From Lachnospiraceae bacterium (GTDB lineage Bacteria; Bacillota_A; Clostridia; Lachnospirales; Lachnospiraceae): a stretch of 28,860 nucleotides of DNA. A model generated the notes under the pieces. That model was not told where the DNA came from. It worked only from the letters and a program-made list of their open reading frames with translations, and searched no databases. Below are positions 17,301-25,909 of this stretch, piece after piece (the first letter of the stretch is position 1; every line of letters begins with the position of its first letter). Position numbers and translations under genes: made by a program. The stretch covers positions 1-28,860 of the forward strand of contig JAQUUB010000052.1 of assembly GCA_028694115.1 (NCBI GenBank), given 5' to 3'.

Positions 17301-19708
17301 GGGTTGTATTTGTAGAGCCCAAGGTGGATCTTGATTTCTTTAGTGAGAAAGAAGCAGATAGTGATTTGCTAATAATTCATTATAGTGATCAATACACAAG
17401 TAGTAGTGGTTATGACGCAATTACAGTTACACACAAGTCTAAACAGTATGCATTAGTAATTCAAGATTATTTGAAGACAAGAGGAGTTGATGCCAATACC
17501 TCAGATGTTCATAGTATCATTAATCTATTTAATGCTGTAAATGGTGACTGGTTGTTAAGACTAATATCTTCGAAAAAGGCAACCAAGGATAGTACTTTTT
17601 CAAGAGAAAAAATAAGTATTGTAGCGGCAATAAAGTTTATGCTTGCTTTCTTGAGACATAAAGATATTGTGTGGGTTCCGATTTCATTAGAAGAAATGTT
17701 GAGAGTTTCTGGTGGAGCAGGGCTTTCACAGGGGGATGGCGTATTATCTGCAAAGAATTTAGGATTTGAAAAAGGTCCAACTAGCGACGATATCTTATTT
17801 GTTGGTTTAGATAAATCTGGCGAACAGCCTAAAATATATTTATATCCAACTGAAGTTAAGACCGGAATAAATGGGAATGATGTAATTAAAAAAGCATTTC
17901 AGCAAGCATCCGCAACAGCAATCGGTTTAATGAATGCTTTTGGAAATTCCAAAGATGGAGAAATAACTCAAAAGGTAAATAGGAATTTTTTAATGCAACT
18001 AATTGTGACAAGTTGTAAAAAAATGAAAGTTTATCATGTTGATGATTCTCAATGCTGGGAAGCGATTTTGGATGAATATCGAGAAACGTTACTTAATGAA
18101 AGATATTTACTATCAACAGATATTCATGAAGTACTTGGAAAGGGAGCAGTTCTTTCCTTTAGAACAGGTGTTGTGGATAGGAGAACATCATTCAAGGATG
18201 ATATCATAAATTTTATAGAAGTCCCAGAAACAGATGAATTCGGTTTGATTCTGAAAACAGTTGACGAAATAAAAGATGACATAATACAACGAAGAGACAA
18301 TGAATTAATGATTCTTAGCGAATGTAATGTTAGTGAATTGACTGGTGATACGTCAAAAATTAGTTTATCAGAATTATTGGATTTAGATTCTAATTTGTCT
18401 TCAAACGTTGAAAATGATTTACAAGATGAAAATGTAGAAAATGACGATGATAATGAGAATTTACAAAATAATGATACAGATTTGACAGAAAATGGTGGTG
18501 AAAATCCATTGACTAATGATGATGAAGGAGAAGTGATTGAAGAAGAACCAGGAATCAAAGTTTTACTTGGAACAGATGAACAGAATGGAAATCGTGTTAT
18601 ATGGAAACCTAATGATACGACACAGTTGTTTCATACAAATACGGGTATAATTGGTACAATGGGGACAGGAAAAACACAGTTTACCAAGTCATTAATTACA
18701 CAGCTTCATTGTAAGCAGAATGATAATTTAGATGGACAGAAATTAGGAATACTGATTTTTGATTACAAAGGTGATTATAATGAAAGCAAACCAGATTTTG
18801 TTGAAGCTACCAATGCTAATATTCTAAAACCATATCATTTGCCATTTAATCCATTAGCATTGACTCAATCGCGTGTTTTTAAACCTTTGTTGCCTATTCA
18901 CACAGCAAATGCATTTAAAGATACTTTGTCTAAGGTGTATGGATTAGGACCAAAACAACAAGATACCTTATTCCAATGTATTATAGAAACGTATGCAAAC
19001 AGTGGGATTAATCCAGCAAATAAGGAATCTTGGTTAAATGAAGCACCTACATTCGATCAGGTATATCAAAGATATGCCAATGACGATGAAATTAAGAAGA
19101 ACGATTCACTTGCAGCGGCGATAAATAAATTACATCAATTTGAGGTATTTGAAGGAAATCCAGAAAATACAAAATCGTTATTTGATTTATTAGATGGAGT
19201 GGTTGTAATTGATTTATCAGGATATGATTCGGATATTCAGAGTTTAATTGTTGCAATTACATTGGATTTATTCTATGCACAAATGCAGGCCGCTGGGTCT
19301 AGTAAAACCGAAAATGGGTATAGACAATTAAGTAAAATGATTCTCGTGGATGAAGCAGATAATTTTATGAGCGAAGGATTTCCGACCTTGAAGAAAATAT
19401 TGAAAGAAGGAAGAGAATTTGGTGTCGGAACTATTTTATCAACACAATTTTTAAAACACTTTGGTAGTGGAGAGGATGATTATTCAAAGTACATTCTAAC
19501 ATGGATTGTTCATAATGTTTCAGATCTGAAAGGAAGTGATGTAGATTTTGTATTTAATGCAGAGTCTAAGAGCCATGAGAGTGGTGTACTTTTTAATCAT
19601 ATCAAAGGATTAAAGATACACCATAGCATCATAAAGATTGGTACTAATAAACCGGTATATTTGCATGATAAACCATTTTGGGAATTGTACAAAGAAATGC
19701 AGAGTTAA
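14363..19708 (+). CDS. dptH: DNA phosphorothioation-dependent restriction protein DptH, HerA/FtsK-like ATPase
   Basis: This is a very large protein, 1781 aa from ATG 14363; upstream TTG 14330 and ATG 14354 are also in frame, but TGGGGA at 14349-14354 is best spaced for 14363. The first 1340 or so residues form the DptH-specific region. An acidic, Asn/Asp/Glu-rich linker at about 1350-1398 (DLQDENVENDDDNENLQ) connects it to a C-terminal HerA/FtsK-type motor domain with Walker A IGTMGTGKTQ (K1437) and Walker B MILVDEADNF (D1663, E1664). It is the motor and main subunit of the Dpt restriction complex. It begins inside the end of dptG and is followed by a 73-base spacer containing the dnd promoter. 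Confidence 0.9.
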   Translation: MLREFYDFIANKINSYFQSAASEGSLLKGETFCLKLDTDEMVVNVADALRELVEKDGNIGKFSHVCGNGNEYHTFTIKLVNDEIIIAPQIDGMTSDFLGATLRNAANSVQKPILMISSMPIDSAISGSKNMSSNGMPFYGEELMREIRGMVNESTQLTSVEKRLLSFELLRRDADVFSDKASLYEYRDLLAIMSAGKIQRESFAGFRLFYVDGKSEYYNEGQSAVDKKIKENNNLFERIDRCFRFGNVSSDLAKDFDEHFITRIETEQRKDPECWSRLFSYSEMVSQIEKHKSKIENPLKIEIEDISVYGAIPLERFEYGNAWLVRNEGSQTAKKRQKNILIFNSEKYSILHVRFNCNARVLNNDIVSEGLLFEKDGRDIIFEMNHSGKSFNKIELYDSVNDIRYIFKLCIMDLASNTMMSVVKHSFTIDARKKKDIRIRLSGIGTDLIFNEGAPEVSTAKLDDNESYYCAYNQRLHLHSTEDELSNYATGIRIGIDFAGLIVPFIMYPDESKSKEIIGRAILRDKLASKKSFEFLGDKIYSETQEYFAKSHLLRELRVEKQVIDEEILVGSCKRFYDSDQVKIEKNEMIQNSELQHAYLELVRGLKDTNTIPTLAYLKDNLLELAQNYVESFKKIFADLEEGATLTVEQTNALYIGSISVGSKSKEILLTPLHPINVAYQIALTTEKGMQDTTDVVVDRLNSLNLLPYLKRKKSIYKVSDQLNSYEWKYYAPVENKKYRGSWRFVPRLIEEKITEFLTHFKYIFDDINNKNLKVNLINMGDCSEVFVGIAQYFIHSINRNPNVDDLVKFEIHIYSDNKLDNAFSNIREFGTLKQYLVDHKLEIASGVSMNTLEGIFSKNVECYFHEDNGKNFRYAHLSFYEMESEITSEQASMSEIETGVSLNGVLSGIPSSKYATKYRTGYGCKYAPNNDLVQMANLYNSLMQVETSGNPYYKGLSISTQIDEKAESKMDEIYESSNWVVFVEPKVDLDFFSEKEADSDLLIIHYSDQYTSSSGYDAITVTHKSKQYALVIQDYLKTRGVDANTSDVHSIINLFNAVNGDWLLRLISSKKATKDSTFSREKISIVAAIKFMLAFLRHKDIVWVPISLEEMLRVSGGAGLSQGDGVLSAKNLGFEKGPTSDDILFVGLDKSGEQPKIYLYPTEVKTGINGNDVIKKAFQQASATAIGLMNAFGNSKDGEITQKVNRNFLMQLIVTSCKKMKVYHVDDSQCWEAILDEYRETLLNERYLLSTDIHEVLGKGAVLSFRTGVVDRRTSFKDDIINFIEVPETDEFGLILKTVDEIKDDIIQRRDNELMILSECNVSELTGDTSKISLSELLDLDSNLSSNVENDLQDENVENDDDNENLQNNDTDLTENGGENPLTNDDEGEVIEEEPGIKVLLGTDEQNGNRVIWKPNDTTQLFHTNTGIIGTMGTGKTQFTKSLITQLHCKQNDNLDGQKLGILIFDYKGDYNESKPDFVEATNANILKPYHLPFNPLALTQSRVFKPLLPIHTANAFKDTLSKVYGLGPKQQDTLFQCIIETYANSGINPANKESWLNEAPTFDQVYQRYANDDEIKKNDSLAAAINKLHQFEVFEGNPENTKSLFDLLDGVVVIDLSGYDSDIQSLIVAITLDLFYAQMQAAGSSKTENGYRQLSKMILVDEADNFMSEGFPTLKKILKEGREFGVGTILSTQFLKHFGSGEDDYSKYILTWIVHNVSDLKGSDVDFVFNAESKSHESGVLFNHIKGLKIHHSIIKIGTNKPVYLHDKPFWELYKEMQS

Positions 19709-19709
19709 A

Positions 19710-19738
19710 TTGACTTTACCACTATTGAATGCTATACT
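19710..19738 (+). promoter_or_regulatory. Sigma-A promoter of the dndBCDEA-HNH-kwaAB operon
   Basis: TTGACT (19710-19715) and TATACT (19733-19738) are separated by 17 bases, starting 2 bases after the dptH stop. The -10 lies inside the left arm of a perfect inverted repeat, the layout of a repressor-controlled promoter. Confidence 0.8.
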
Positions 19739-19764
19739 TAAGTAGTATACTTAAGTATAGCATT
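19728..19764. promoter_or_regulatory. Perfect 17+3+17 inverted repeat, candidate dnd operator (or hairpin)
   Basis: AATGCTATACTTAAGTA (19728-19744) is repeated in perfect inverted form at 19748-19764 around a GTA spacer. It overlaps the -10 and start region of the dnd promoter. It would also form a stable hairpin in RNA reading through from dptH, but only weak T-richness follows, so operator is the better reading. DndB, known as a regulator in other dnd clusters, or the XRE protein are the candidate ligands. Confidence 0.65.
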
Positions 19765-19781
19765 ATTTGATTGGAGGAATT

Positions 19782-20855
19782 ATGGATTTTGCATATAAAT
19801 TTCCAGTGGTAAGAGGCAATCAAGCAGGAAGGGAGTATTTTATTGCAATGGTACCTCTCAAAATGCTGCCTAAAATATTTCCAAACGAGGAAGAGTTTAT
19901 TTTGCCAGAATATAGAGCACAAAGAAAATTGAACGAAGCAAGAATCCCTGTAATAAGCAGATATATTACTGATAATAGGGATTCTTATGTTTTTTCAGCA
20001 TTGGCAGCATCTATTGATGGAGAATTTGAGTTTCATGAGAGTAAAGATGGCATGGGAACAGGAGTACTTGAGATATCAATGGATGCGAGATTTCTTATTA
20101 ATGATGGGCAGCATAGGAAAGCAGCAATCTTGGATGCGCTAAATGAAGATTCTTCATTGGCTACGGAAACCATATCAGTTGTGTTTTATGAAGATCAAGG
20201 ATTATCACGAAGTCAGCAGATTTTTACTGATTTGAATAAGCATGCAGTGAAAACATCTAACTCAATATCTGAGTTATATGATTCGAGAGATGAAATGGCG
20301 GTAATCAACAGAACTGTTATTAGCAATGTGAAATTTTTAGAGGATTATACTGATAAGGAAAAAGATAATTTGGGTAAATTTTCCTCGAAATTATTTACAC
20401 TAAATACTTTTTACATGGCGAACCGTCGAATCATTGGTAATAGTAAATTGACAAATGATACAGAACTGTTCTTGACTAAATTTTGGACGCTTGTTGCAGA
20501 AAATATCTTGCAATGGAATGAATTAACAAAACATGAAATTTCAAAAGTAGATCTGCGCGAGAATTATATTGTTACGCAAGGCGTTGTAATACAGGCTTTT
20601 GGTGTGGTTGGATCATATCTCTATAAAAATCAGAATGTAGATGTGACTACGTTGCTACAGAACTTGCGAAATATAGAGTGGAAGCGAAGTGCTTCACAAT
20701 GGAAATTAAGAGTTATAAGAGCTGATGGAAAAATTATTACCAGTAATAAAGCTATAAATTTAACAGCGATAGAAATAAAAAAAGAAATCGGGTTAGAATT
20801 GACAGAAGATGAAAAACTTAAAGAAAAACAATTTCTCAATTCTATAAACGTTTAG
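19782..20855 (+). CDS. dndB: DndB, DGQHR-family regulator of DNA phosphorothioation
   Basis: This is a 357-aa protein with the family-defining DGQHR motif at residues 108-112 (LINDGQHRKAAI), within a ParB-nuclease-like fold. DndB is not needed for the chemistry of PT modification; in other bacteria it controls dnd transcription and affects which sites are modified. ATG 19782 is chosen because GGAGG at 19773-19777 precedes it; the in-frame TTG at 19767 would place that ribosome site inside the gene. It is the first gene after the operator-like inverted repeat, which fits autoregulation. Eleven bases separate it from dndC. Confidence 0.92.
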   Translation: MDFAYKFPVVRGNQAGREYFIAMVPLKMLPKIFPNEEEFILPEYRAQRKLNEARIPVISRYITDNRDSYVFSALAASIDGEFEFHESKDGMGTGVLEISMDARFLINDGQHRKAAILDALNEDSSLATETISVVFYEDQGLSRSQQIFTDLNKHAVKTSNSISELYDSRDEMAVINRTVISNVKFLEDYTDKEKDNLGKFSSKLFTLNTFYMANRRIIGNSKLTNDTELFLTKFWTLVAENILQWNELTKHEISKVDLRENYIVTQGVVIQAFGVVGSYLYKNQNVDVTTLLQNLRNIEWKRSASQWKLRVIRADGKIITSNKAINLTAIEIKKEIGLELTEDEKLKEKQFLNSINV

Positions 20856-20866
20856 GAGAAGTAATC

Positions 20867-22426
20867 ATGGCAGAAAAATGCGAAAGCTGTGAAGCGAATA
20901 AGCAAGAAGTAACTATCAACAAAGAGATTGTCGATGGATTAATGGAAACAGTAAGAAATCTTTATCTATGTGATGATATTCCATGGGTTATTGGATATTC
21001 AGGTGGAAAAGATAGCACAGCAACATTACAGCTTGTATGGCTTGCTCTTTCTGAGTTGCCAAAAGAACTATTAAAAAAGAAAGTTCATATTATAAATACG
21101 GATACTATGGTTGAGTCTCCAATTATATCTAAGTGGGTACAGAATTCATTACATACAATGGATGTGGCAGCTTTGAGTCAGGATCTTCCCTTTGTAACTC
21201 ATAGACTTACACCATCTATGGATAATACGTTTTGGGTGAATTTTGTTGGAAGAGGATACCCATTTCCTCGAAAAAAACTTCGTTGGTGTACTGATCGTTT
21301 AAAGATTCAACCAGTTAATACTTTTGTAAAAGAAAAAATAGCAGAACATGGTGAAATAATCATGGTAATAGGCACGCGTAAAGCAGAGAGTGCTCGTCGA
21401 GCAAAAACTATGGCTTATTACGAGAAGAAGAGAGTACGAGAACTACTTAGTCCAAACCAATCTATGGTGAATGAGTTGGTTTTTTCACCATTAGAAGAAT
21501 GGAATGATAACGATGTATGGGTATTTCTAATGCAGTATAAAAATCCATGGGGGTATTCTAATAAAGAGTTACTTACCTTGTATAAAGGAGCAACAGCGGA
21601 TAATGAGTGTCCTATGATGGTTGAAAAAGGACTTCCAAGTTGTGGGAAGAGTCGATTTGGTTGTTGGGTTTGTACAATGGTTGAAAAAGACAAATCAATG
21701 GAAGCTATGATATCAAATGATGATGAAAAGGTTTGGATGTCAGCACTACTAGAGTTCCGTAATAAGTTTGGTAACGAGGAACATGATAGAGAACGAAGAT
21801 CTTTTCGTAAAATGCAAGGATATCTTCAAGGAAGTTATAAACAGCTTCATCATGGACCTTACAAAAAAGAAATTCGTGAAGAATGGCTAAAAGAATTGCT
21901 AAAAATACAGAAGGACATTAATGAAAATGGACCAGTAGAATTCAGTGATTTAGAATTGATTACGATGCCGGAACTTCGACATATTCGAAGAATATGGGTA
22001 AATGATAAACATGAGTTTGATGACACTTTACCAGGCATTTATCAAGAGGTTATGGGAAAAGAATTTGATGATTCAGAGTGGATAGCCCCAGAAGCGTTTA
22101 AGAGTGAAGAATGGGAAATATTGAAATCTGTTGTAGACGAGCTATATCCAGAAGAGGAATTAGCTTTTGAAATGGCATATAGTCTTATAGATATTGAAAA
22201 TCACTCAAATAGCTTAAATCAACGAAAAGGTGTAGCTGATGCGTTAGAGAGTTGTATTCAGAGAACATTTTATAAAGACGAAAAAGATGCAACAGAGTAT
22301 TATCTAAGTCAGATGGCTCGTAAAAAAGATTTAGGTGGAAAATATAACGAAAAAGCATTAGATAACACATATGATGAGCCAACAGAAGACGAAGAATCTG
22401 ATGAAGACGAGGACTTTGGTAAATGA
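20867..22426 (+). CDS. dndC: DndC, PP-loop / Fe-S sulfurtransferase of DNA phosphorothioation
   Basis: This 519-aa protein resembles PAPS reductase and activates and transfers sulfur to the DNA backbone. The PP-loop SGGKDS sits at residues 45-50, inside IPWVIGYSGGKDSTATLQL. Four cysteines, C248, C259, C266 and C269 (spacing C-x10-C-x6-C-x2-C), match the 4Fe-4S ligand set typical of DndC. The C-terminal tail is very acidic (EPTEDEESDEDEDFG). ATG 20867 has AGGAG about 8 bases upstream. The last bases overlap the dndD start (ATGA), indicating translational coupling. All residues expected for function are present. Confidence 0.96.
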   Translation: MAEKCESCEANKQEVTINKEIVDGLMETVRNLYLCDDIPWVIGYSGGKDSTATLQLVWLALSELPKELLKKKVHIINTDTMVESPIISKWVQNSLHTMDVAALSQDLPFVTHRLTPSMDNTFWVNFVGRGYPFPRKKLRWCTDRLKIQPVNTFVKEKIAEHGEIIMVIGTRKAESARRAKTMAYYEKKRVRELLSPNQSMVNELVFSPLEEWNDNDVWVFLMQYKNPWGYSNKELLTLYKGATADNECPMMVEKGLPSCGKSRFGCWVCTMVEKDKSMEAMISNDDEKVWMSALLEFRNKFGNEEHDRERRSFRKMQGYLQGSYKQLHHGPYKKEIREEWLKELLKIQKDINENGPVEFSDLELITMPELRHIRRIWVNDKHEFDDTLPGIYQEVMGKEFDDSEWIAPEAFKSEEWEILKSVVDELYPEEELAFEMAYSLIDIENHSNSLNQRKGVADALESCIQRTFYKDEKDATEYYLSQMARKKDLGGKYNEKALDNTYDEPTEDEESDEDEDFGK

Positions 22427-24369
22427 GAATAATGAGACTGATCATGCATAACTTTGGTGTTTATGCAGGTACAAATAGTTTAGAGTTTAAAGGAAATAAA
22501 CCAGTAGTCCTAATTGGTGGAATGAATGGTCGTGGAAAAACAACCATCTTAGAGGCGGTCCTATTAGGACTTTATGGTTCAAATTCCTTTGCATATACAG
22601 AAAGTAAGTTTAATACATATGGTCAATATTTGAAGTCGTATGTAAATAAAGCAGATGGTTCACTAGAATCATATGTGGAGATTGAATTTTCTATGGATGA
22701 CGCAGAGCGTGAGGTTTATTGCGTACATCGAGAATGGGAAGGAAACAGTCAGCGTGTAAGAGAAAAAATTCTTGTAAAGAAAAACGGAGAAGATAATACT
22801 TTTCTTACAGATAATTGGCCTATGTTTGTAGAAAATATTTTGCCTAGTGCATTATCTAGTTTCTTTTTCTTTGATGGAGAAAAAATAGCTGAATTGGCAG
22901 TCGATGAAACAAGTGAACAGATGAAAGAATCTGTTAAAGCAATGTTAGGGATAACTGTATTAGATGTTTTACAAGGTGATATAGGTAGAATAATCAGCAA
23001 AATAAGCAAAGAAAACAGTGGTAACCAGGATTTAAAGAAGTTAGAAGAATTAAGAATTGCAAAAGAAAAAGCGGAAGCTTCATTAAATATTGCTGATGAA
23101 CAATTGTATCAGATGAATCATGAAATACAAGAGATGCAACTTAATTTGGAAAAATTGAATGGGGAGTATTCTGTAAAGGGTGGTGGTATTCTTGAACAGA
23201 AGAATTTACTTTTAAAACAAAGAACAGAAAGCATTGCTGCAGTTGCAAATAGTCAGGAACAATTACTTGAGTTAGTGGCAGGAGAGATGCCCTTACTTCT
23301 CGTTTCTGATTTAATGAAGGATATTCAAATTCAAGGTCAGATTGAACATGAAAGAAAACTTAATAAGATGGCATTGGACAAGGTAAAGTCATCATACGGA
23401 AAGTTTGGAGACAAGTCTGATACGATTACAAGTTTTATTGATTATATGCAAAGTGAAATAGGTGGATGTCAGGAAGAAGAATTGTATGGTCTTTCAGATT
23501 CAACCTTATATCAAATAGATGTGCTTAACCAAGATGGACTGCGAAAGTGTTCTGATAAAGCAAAATCTTTTATTTTCAAACGAAATAATTATCAAAAAAA
23601 GGTAGATGATATTGATAATTCATTATCAGTTGATATTGATGAAAAGTCTCTTAATGAATTATTTGAATCCATTAGGAACCAAGAACGGGAGATAACTCGC
23701 AAGCAGATTGAAATTGATAATCTAGAAAAAGAGAGAACCTCATTACACGGAAGACTCATGATAGCGGAATCTGAATTTGGAAAATATGCTGAGGGAATTT
23801 TATCAGTACTTGAATCAGTAGATTCAGATGAAAGAACCATAAAATATGCTCACATGGCGATAGAAATCATTAAGCTTTACAGGGTGCGTTTACAGGAAAG
23901 AAAGACAGCTGTATTAGCACAGACAATGACCGAGTGTTATAAAAAATTAGCAAATAAAAAGAACTTAGTTGATCACATTGTTATGGATTCGGAATCTTTG
24001 GATTTACATTATATGAATAATGAGGGTATCGTGATTGCAAAGAAAAGACTTTCTGCAGGTGAAAAGCAATTAATGGTAATTTCGCTATTATGGGCATTAG
24101 CAATCTGCTCGAAGAAGAAACTTCCTGTTATTATTGATACACCGTTATCCAGACTTGATTCATCTCATAGACAAGCATTGATTAAGATTTACTTTCCAAA
24201 AGCGAGTGATCAGACCATAATACTATCCACAGATTCAGAGATTGATAATAAATATTATGATTTAATGAAAACAAGTGTAGGAGATGAGTATACACTGAAA
24301 TATAGTGATGCTACTAAAAATACAACAATTACTCCAGGGTATTTCGGATGGGGAGGTAGTGAGGCATGA
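22423..24369 (+). CDS. dndD: DndD, SMC/Rad50-like ATPase of DNA phosphorothioation
   Basis: This is a 648-aa ABC-type ATPase that probably opens or nicks DNA for sulfur insertion. Walker A is GGMNGRGKTT at residues 32-41, a long coiled coil with heptad-like Leu/Glu/Lys pattern spans about residues 200-500, the ABC signature LSAGEKQL starts at 543, and Walker B IIDTPLSRLD has D572. The fold order, ATPase half - coiled coil - ATPase half, is that of SMC/Rad50 proteins. The start codon is embedded in the dndC stop (ATGA) and the stop overlaps dndE in the same way. A second ATG at 22432 is possible. Length and motifs are normal for DndD. Confidence 0.95.
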   Translation: MRIMRLIMHNFGVYAGTNSLEFKGNKPVVLIGGMNGRGKTTILEAVLLGLYGSNSFAYTESKFNTYGQYLKSYVNKADGSLESYVEIEFSMDDAEREVYCVHREWEGNSQRVREKILVKKNGEDNTFLTDNWPMFVENILPSALSSFFFFDGEKIAELAVDETSEQMKESVKAMLGITVLDVLQGDIGRIISKISKENSGNQDLKKLEELRIAKEKAEASLNIADEQLYQMNHEIQEMQLNLEKLNGEYSVKGGGILEQKNLLLKQRTESIAAVANSQEQLLELVAGEMPLLLVSDLMKDIQIQGQIEHERKLNKMALDKVKSSYGKFGDKSDTITSFIDYMQSEIGGCQEEELYGLSDSTLYQIDVLNQDGLRKCSDKAKSFIFKRNNYQKKVDDIDNSLSVDIDEKSLNELFESIRNQEREITRKQIEIDNLEKERTSLHGRLMIAESEFGKYAEGILSVLESVDSDERTIKYAHMAIEIIKLYRVRLQERKTAVLAQTMTECYKKLANKKNLVDHIVMDSESLDLHYMNNEGIVIAKKRLSAGEKQLMVISLLWALAICSKKKLPVIIDTPLSRLDSSHRQALIKIYFPKASDQTIILSTDSEIDNKYYDLMKTSVGDEYTLKYSDATKNTTITPGYFGWGGSEA

Positions 24370-24746
24370 TTGTAAAACAGATTAAGTTATCCAGCATTTC
24401 GAAAGATCGATTGGGTAGACTGAAAGGAAAAACCGGAATAAAAAATTGGAATGTACTTTGCAGATGGGCACTTTGTTATTCACTTTCAGAAAATACAATG
24501 CCTACAGATGTTCCAATTGTGGCAGACAGTAATGTAGAAATGTCATGGTTTACTTTTGGTGGTGAATACAGTGATATATATGATGCGTTAATGATTGCAT
24601 GGTGCAAGAAAATGAACTTGTCTACAGATGAAGATACATTAGCAAAGTATTTTAAGATCCATGTAGAGAGAGGAATTGCATATCTTTCAGGCACTAATTT
24701 TGTTAAGAATCTTGATGATCTGATAAAATTATCAATAGAGGAATAA
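24366..24746 (+). CDS. dndE: DndE, DNA-binding subunit of the phosphorothioation complex
   Basis: This is a 126-aa protein. Its N-terminal half, IKLSSISKDRLGRLKGKTGI followed by NWNVLCRWALCYSL (residues 7-40), is highly characteristic of DndE, and FTFGGEY and HVERGIAYL in the C-terminal half also fit. DndE binds DNA, preferring nicked duplex, and completes the DndC-DndD-DndE modification complex. It is translationally coupled to dndD by a 4-base overlap and followed after only 2 bases by dndA. No signal peptide or membrane segment is present. Confidence 0.94.
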   Translation: MIVKQIKLSSISKDRLGRLKGKTGIKNWNVLCRWALCYSLSENTMPTDVPIVADSNVEMSWFTFGGEYSDIYDALMIAWCKKMNLSTDEDTLAKYFKIHVERGIAYLSGTNFVKNLDDLIKLSIEE

Positions 24747-24748
24747 AA

Positions 24749-25900
24749 ATGGGAATATATTTGGACTACAATGCATCAGCTCCAATCGACGAAAGAGTAT
24801 TGGATGTAATGATAGATGTATATAGAAATTCATATGGTAATGCAGATAGCAGGACACACGAGTATGGAGATCAGGCACGACAAATAGTGGAAAATGCACG
24901 AGCACAGGTAGCCTCGTTGCTAAACGTAAATACTGGTGAAGTATTTTTTACAAGTGGATCAACTGAAAGTAATAATATTGCGATCCGTGGTCTGATTGAT
25001 TATGCAATTGAATCCGGTAAGAAGCACATTATTACTTCCAGTATTGAACATAAGGCAGTATTGGAAAGCGTTAAGAGTCTTGCAAAAGATGGATTTCTGA
25101 TAGATATAGTCAATCCAGATGAAAGTGGACGTGTAAATGTGAATGAAGTATTGAATTTGATAAGAGACGACACGTTGTTAGTAAGTATTATGCATGCTAA
25201 CAATGAAACTGGTGCAATTCAACCCGTCAATGAGCTTGGTCAAGCATTTAGTAAGACAGGTGTTCTCTTCCATATAGATGCAACGCAAAGTTGTGGAAAA
25301 TTGGTGCCTGAATTAAAGGATATTAAATACGATATGCTCTCATTAAGTGCACACAAATTATGTGGTCCACAGGGAATCGGTGCGTTGATACTTAGAAAGA
25401 AAAGATATAAGTTACCACCTATTAAGGCAATTACATATGGAGGGCAACAAGAACACGGAATAAGACCTGGAACAATACCAGTTGCATTGGTTGCGGGTCT
25501 TGGGGAAGCTTGTCGATTAGCTGAATTGGAATATGATAGTAATATGGCACAACTAAAAGAAAAGAAGGAAGCTGTAATAAACTTAATTATAGAATCAGGA
25601 ATAAAAATTCACTTTAATGGGAGTCAAGAGCATTGTATGCCAAATACACTAAATGTGAGTTTCGATGGAGTAGAATCAGAAGCACTTATGATTGCAACAA
25701 AACAATATTGTGGAATATCAAATGGATCGGCATGTACGTCACAAGATTATAGTCCAAGTTATGTATTGACAGCAATGGGACTAGATGAGAATAGAATTTC
25801 ATCTGCTATAAGGCTGAGCTGGGGTGCAAAAACAGAGAAAATAGAATTGATTAGTCAATTAAAGGCTCTTCTTGATGTTGCAAAAGGACTGGTATTTTAA
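24749..25900 (+). CDS. dndA: DndA, IscS/NifS-like cysteine desulfurase
   Basis: This is a 383-aa PLP-dependent cysteine desulfurase that would deliver sulfur from L-cysteine to DndC. The fold-type I pattern is complete: YLDYNASAPI at the start, SGSTESNNIAI, MHANNETGAIQP, PLP lysine K203 in SAHKLCGPQGIG, RPGTIPV, and catalytic C329 in SNGSACTS. The enzyme could be mistaken for a housekeeping IscS or NifS, but its place 2 bases after dndE and in the same operon indicates a dedicated DndA. Here it sits at the 3' end of the modification genes, whereas in several studied loci it is divergent or supplied by a housekeeping IscS. The ribosome site is GAGG within AGAGGAATAAAA. Confidence 0.93.
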   Translation: MGIYLDYNASAPIDERVLDVMIDVYRNSYGNADSRTHEYGDQARQIVENARAQVASLLNVNTGEVFFTSGSTESNNIAIRGLIDYAIESGKKHIITSSIEHKAVLESVKSLAKDGFLIDIVNPDESGRVNVNEVLNLIRDDTLLVSIMHANNETGAIQPVNELGQAFSKTGVLFHIDATQSCGKLVPELKDIKYDMLSLSAHKLCGPQGIGALILRKKRYKLPPIKAITYGGQQEHGIRPGTIPVALVAGLGEACRLAELEYDSNMAQLKEKKEAVINLIIESGIKIHFNGSQEHCMPNTLNVSFDGVESEALMIATKQYCGISNGSACTSQDYSPSYVLTAMGLDENRISSAIRLSWGAKTEKIELISQLKALLDVAKGLVF

Positions 25901-25909
25901 GGAGAAAAC

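Noticed and set aside
18124..18558. Minus-strand 144-aa ORF opposite dptH
   Set aside because: A serine-rich shadow of the acidic linker and flanking codons, without a ribosome site.
19728..19764. Inverted repeat as the dptH terminator
   Set aside because: Only a weak T tract follows and a strong promoter's -10 lies in its left arm; operator is the better reading, though some termination is possible.
19767..19781. TTG 19767 as the dndB start
   Set aside because: It would put the GGAGG ribosome site inside the coding region; ATG 19782 is better.
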